Assembly (NCBI GenBank): GCA_947379755.1
Contig: CANCOC010000012.1
Location: 1-55,596, forward strand
Direction: 5' to 3'
Origin: Alcaligenaceae bacterium
Lineage (GTDB): Bacteria > Pseudomonadota > Gammaproteobacteria > Burkholderiales > Burkholderiaceae_B
Length of the DNA: 55,596 nt
The notes under the pieces: generated by a model
What the model was told of the DNA's origin: nothing
Database searches by the model: none
What the model saw: the letters and a program-made list of their open reading frames with translations, nothing else
Position numbers and translations under genes: made by a program
Shown here: in pieces, positions 54,388 to 55,596 of the stretch
How the letters are laid out: every line of letters starts with the position of its first letter
Position numbering within the stretch: the stretch's first letter is position 1

Positions 54388-55596
54388 CTACATGAGCGCA
54401 AGTGCGCAGCGATACGTTATAAAAGAAGCCAGGTATGCCAGGGCAAACAGATATCCCGCACTAATGAGCGGGATCGTCCAGCCGCCACTTTCTCGCTTGA
54501 TCGTGGCGAGGGTCGATAAACACTGAGGTGCAAATACGTACCAGGCAAGCAGGGAGAGCGCCGTAGGCAAACTCCACTGCTGGGCAAGCAGTGGACCTAA
54601 GGTATCGGCAGCGGCCGGGCCTGTCGCAGAAAGTGCATAGACAGTACCCAGTGCGCTGATAGCGACTTCACGTGCAGCCATACCAGGCACAAGCGCAATG
54701 GATATTTGCCAGTTAAAACCAATCGGCCCCAGCACTACCGCCAGCGCTTTGCCTATCATCCCGGCAAAACTGTATTCAATCGGAGCCCCAAGTGCGCCCT
54801 CAGGGGCACCTGGAAAACTGGCCAGAAACCATAGCGCAAGCGTCATCACCATAATGACACCACCGACCCGCCCCATGAAAAGCTTGGCTCGCTGCCACAA
54901 ACCAATTGCGATATTGCGCGCCTGAGGCAGACGATAAGTGGGTAACTCCATCATGAGGGGACGCACGTGACGCCCGGCAGCAGTAAATTTCTTGAGCACC
55001 CAGGCCACGGCCATCGCACCAAGAATTCCTGCGAGATAAAGAATAAACATGACCACGCCCTGCAATTCAAGCACGCCCCAAACAAGCTGATTTGGGATAA
55101 AGGCCGCGATCAACAAGGCATACACCGGCAAACGGGCGGAACAGGTCATCAGCGGTGCAATCAGCATCGTGACGGTTCGGTCGCGGGCATTGGGAATCGT
55201 ACGAATCGCAATGATGCCTGGAATTGCACAGGCAAAACTTGAAAGCAAAGGAATAAATGATCGGCCAGACAAGCCAACAGAGCCCATCAACCGATCGAGC
55301 AGAAAGGCGGCACGTGGCAGATAACCTGATTCTTCGAGCAACAAGATAAAACCAAACAGAATCAGAATTTGCGGTAAAAAAACAACCACAGCTCCTGCTC
55401 CTGCGATCACTCCATCGACAATCAGGCTGCGCACCCAGTTATCTGGCAAGAACCGAACCACCTGCTCGGACAGTAAGACAGTCAGATCCTTGATCCACTC
55501 CATCGGCACGGCAGCCCAGCTGAACATTGCCTGGAAAATCACGAACAGCAAAATAACCAGCAGCATCGGACCGGCGACAGGATGCAACAAGACGCT
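54388..55596 (-). CDS. feoB: Ferrous iron transport protein B, C-terminal part (cut by window edge)
   Basis: Membrane portion of the Fe2+ transporter FeoB; the N-terminal G domain lies beyond the right edge. The frame is open through 55596, and 402 codons are present before the stop. Gate-domain features are clear: LLHPVAGPMLLVILLFVIFQ, then GAGAVVVFLPQILILFGFILLLEESGYLPRA-like residues (seen as LEESGYLPRAAFLLDRLM), SFACAIPGIIAIRTIPN, and GMAAREVAISALGTVYALS. Conserved Cys in SFACAIPG and TCSARLPVY belong to the two gate repeats. It is upstream of the glycosyltransferase gene by 9 bp. Confidence 0.94.
   Translation of the reverse strand, partial: SVLLHPVAGPMLLVILLFVIFQAMFSWAAVPMEWIKDLTVLLSEQVVRFLPDNWVRSLIVDGVIAGAGAVVVFLPQILILFGFILLLEESGYLPRAAFLLDRLMGSVGLSGRSFIPLLSSFACAIPGIIAIRTIPNARDRTVTMLIAPLMTCSARLPVYALLIAAFIPNQLVWGVLELQGVVMFILYLAGILGAMAVAWVLKKFTAAGRHVRPLMMELPTYRLPQARNIAIGLWQRAKLFMGRVGGVIMVMTLALWFLASFPGAPEGALGAPIEYSFAGMIGKALAVVLGPIGFNWQISIALVPGMAAREVAISALGTVYALSATGPAAADTLGPLLAQQWSLPTALSLLAWYVFAPQCLSTLATIKRESGGWTIPLISAGYLFALAYLASFITYRCALALM

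Noticed and set aside
1-55596. Mobile elements, prophage or defence systems
   Set aside because: No transposase, integrase, phage, toxin-antitoxin, restriction or CRISPR features were found; the genes look like conserved chromosomal content.

Overview
The window is chromosomal DNA of a betaproteobacterium in the Burkholderiales, most likely near Alcaligenaceae/Bordetella. This rests on gene content and order: GntR-mdh next to sdhCDAB-sdhE-gltA, odhAB-lpd-zapE, the acnD/prpF form of the methylcitrate pathway, EarP beside an arginine-type EF-P, DUF2863, DUF1178 and an orphan Bug-type binding protein. No genus can be named from the sequence alone. I see no insertion sequence, prophage, CRISPR array, rRNA or frameshifted gene.

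Layout. Positions 1-8 kb (minus strand): trpS (cut by the left edge), zapE, then lpdA-sucB-sucA, read as a sucA-sucB-lpdA operon ending at a strong hairpin. 8.3-10.6 kb (plus): maeB. 10.6-16.5 kb (minus): a GntR/UTRA regulator followed by sdhC-sdhD-sdhA-sdhB-sdhE-gltA. 16.7-30.1 kb (plus): mdh, prpB, prpC, acnD, prpF, two small genes, acnB and acnA. 30.2-33.3 kb (plus): DUF2863, earP, efp. 33.4-42.3 kb (minus): corA, a secreted nuclease, a peptide-type ABC transporter with an unusual permease-ATPase-ATPase fusion, DUF1178 and a YkgJ-like protein. 42.4-45.6 kb (plus): a D-2-hydroxyacid dehydrogenase, an EamA exporter, a Bug protein and a small Trp-containing protein. 45.6-48.2 kb (minus): a membrane protein, a winged-helix regulator and a RamB/ScfR-like regulator, divergent from aceA (48.3-49.6 kb). 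49.7-52.8 kb (minus): a GbsR-type regulator with cyanide-insensitive-type cytochrome bd genes. 53.1-55.6 kb (minus): tRNA-Arg, a family 9 glycosyltransferase and feoB (cut by the right edge).

How the genes work together. About 30 kb, plus aceA, holds most of the TCA cycle and its neighbours: citrate synthase, two aconitases plus AcnD, 2-oxoglutarate dehydrogenase, succinate dehydrogenase with its flavinylation factor, malate dehydrogenase, malic enzyme, the 2-methylcitrate pathway and isocitrate lyase. icd, sucCD, fumarase and malate synthase are not here.

The most striking regulatory signal is a 21-bp operator present twice (16524-16544 and 24541-24561) with only one base changed. In both cases it sits 2-3 bp upstream of a plausible -35 box, in front of mdh and acnB. 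This suggests one regulator, probably the adjacent GntR protein, acting on both promoters. Other candidates are a layered FNR-like/GbsR control region for cytochrome bd, two competing hairpins in the efp leader, a perfect 10+10 bp palindrome between corA and the hydroxyacid dehydrogenase, and a winged-helix/MASE1-like membrane protein pair.
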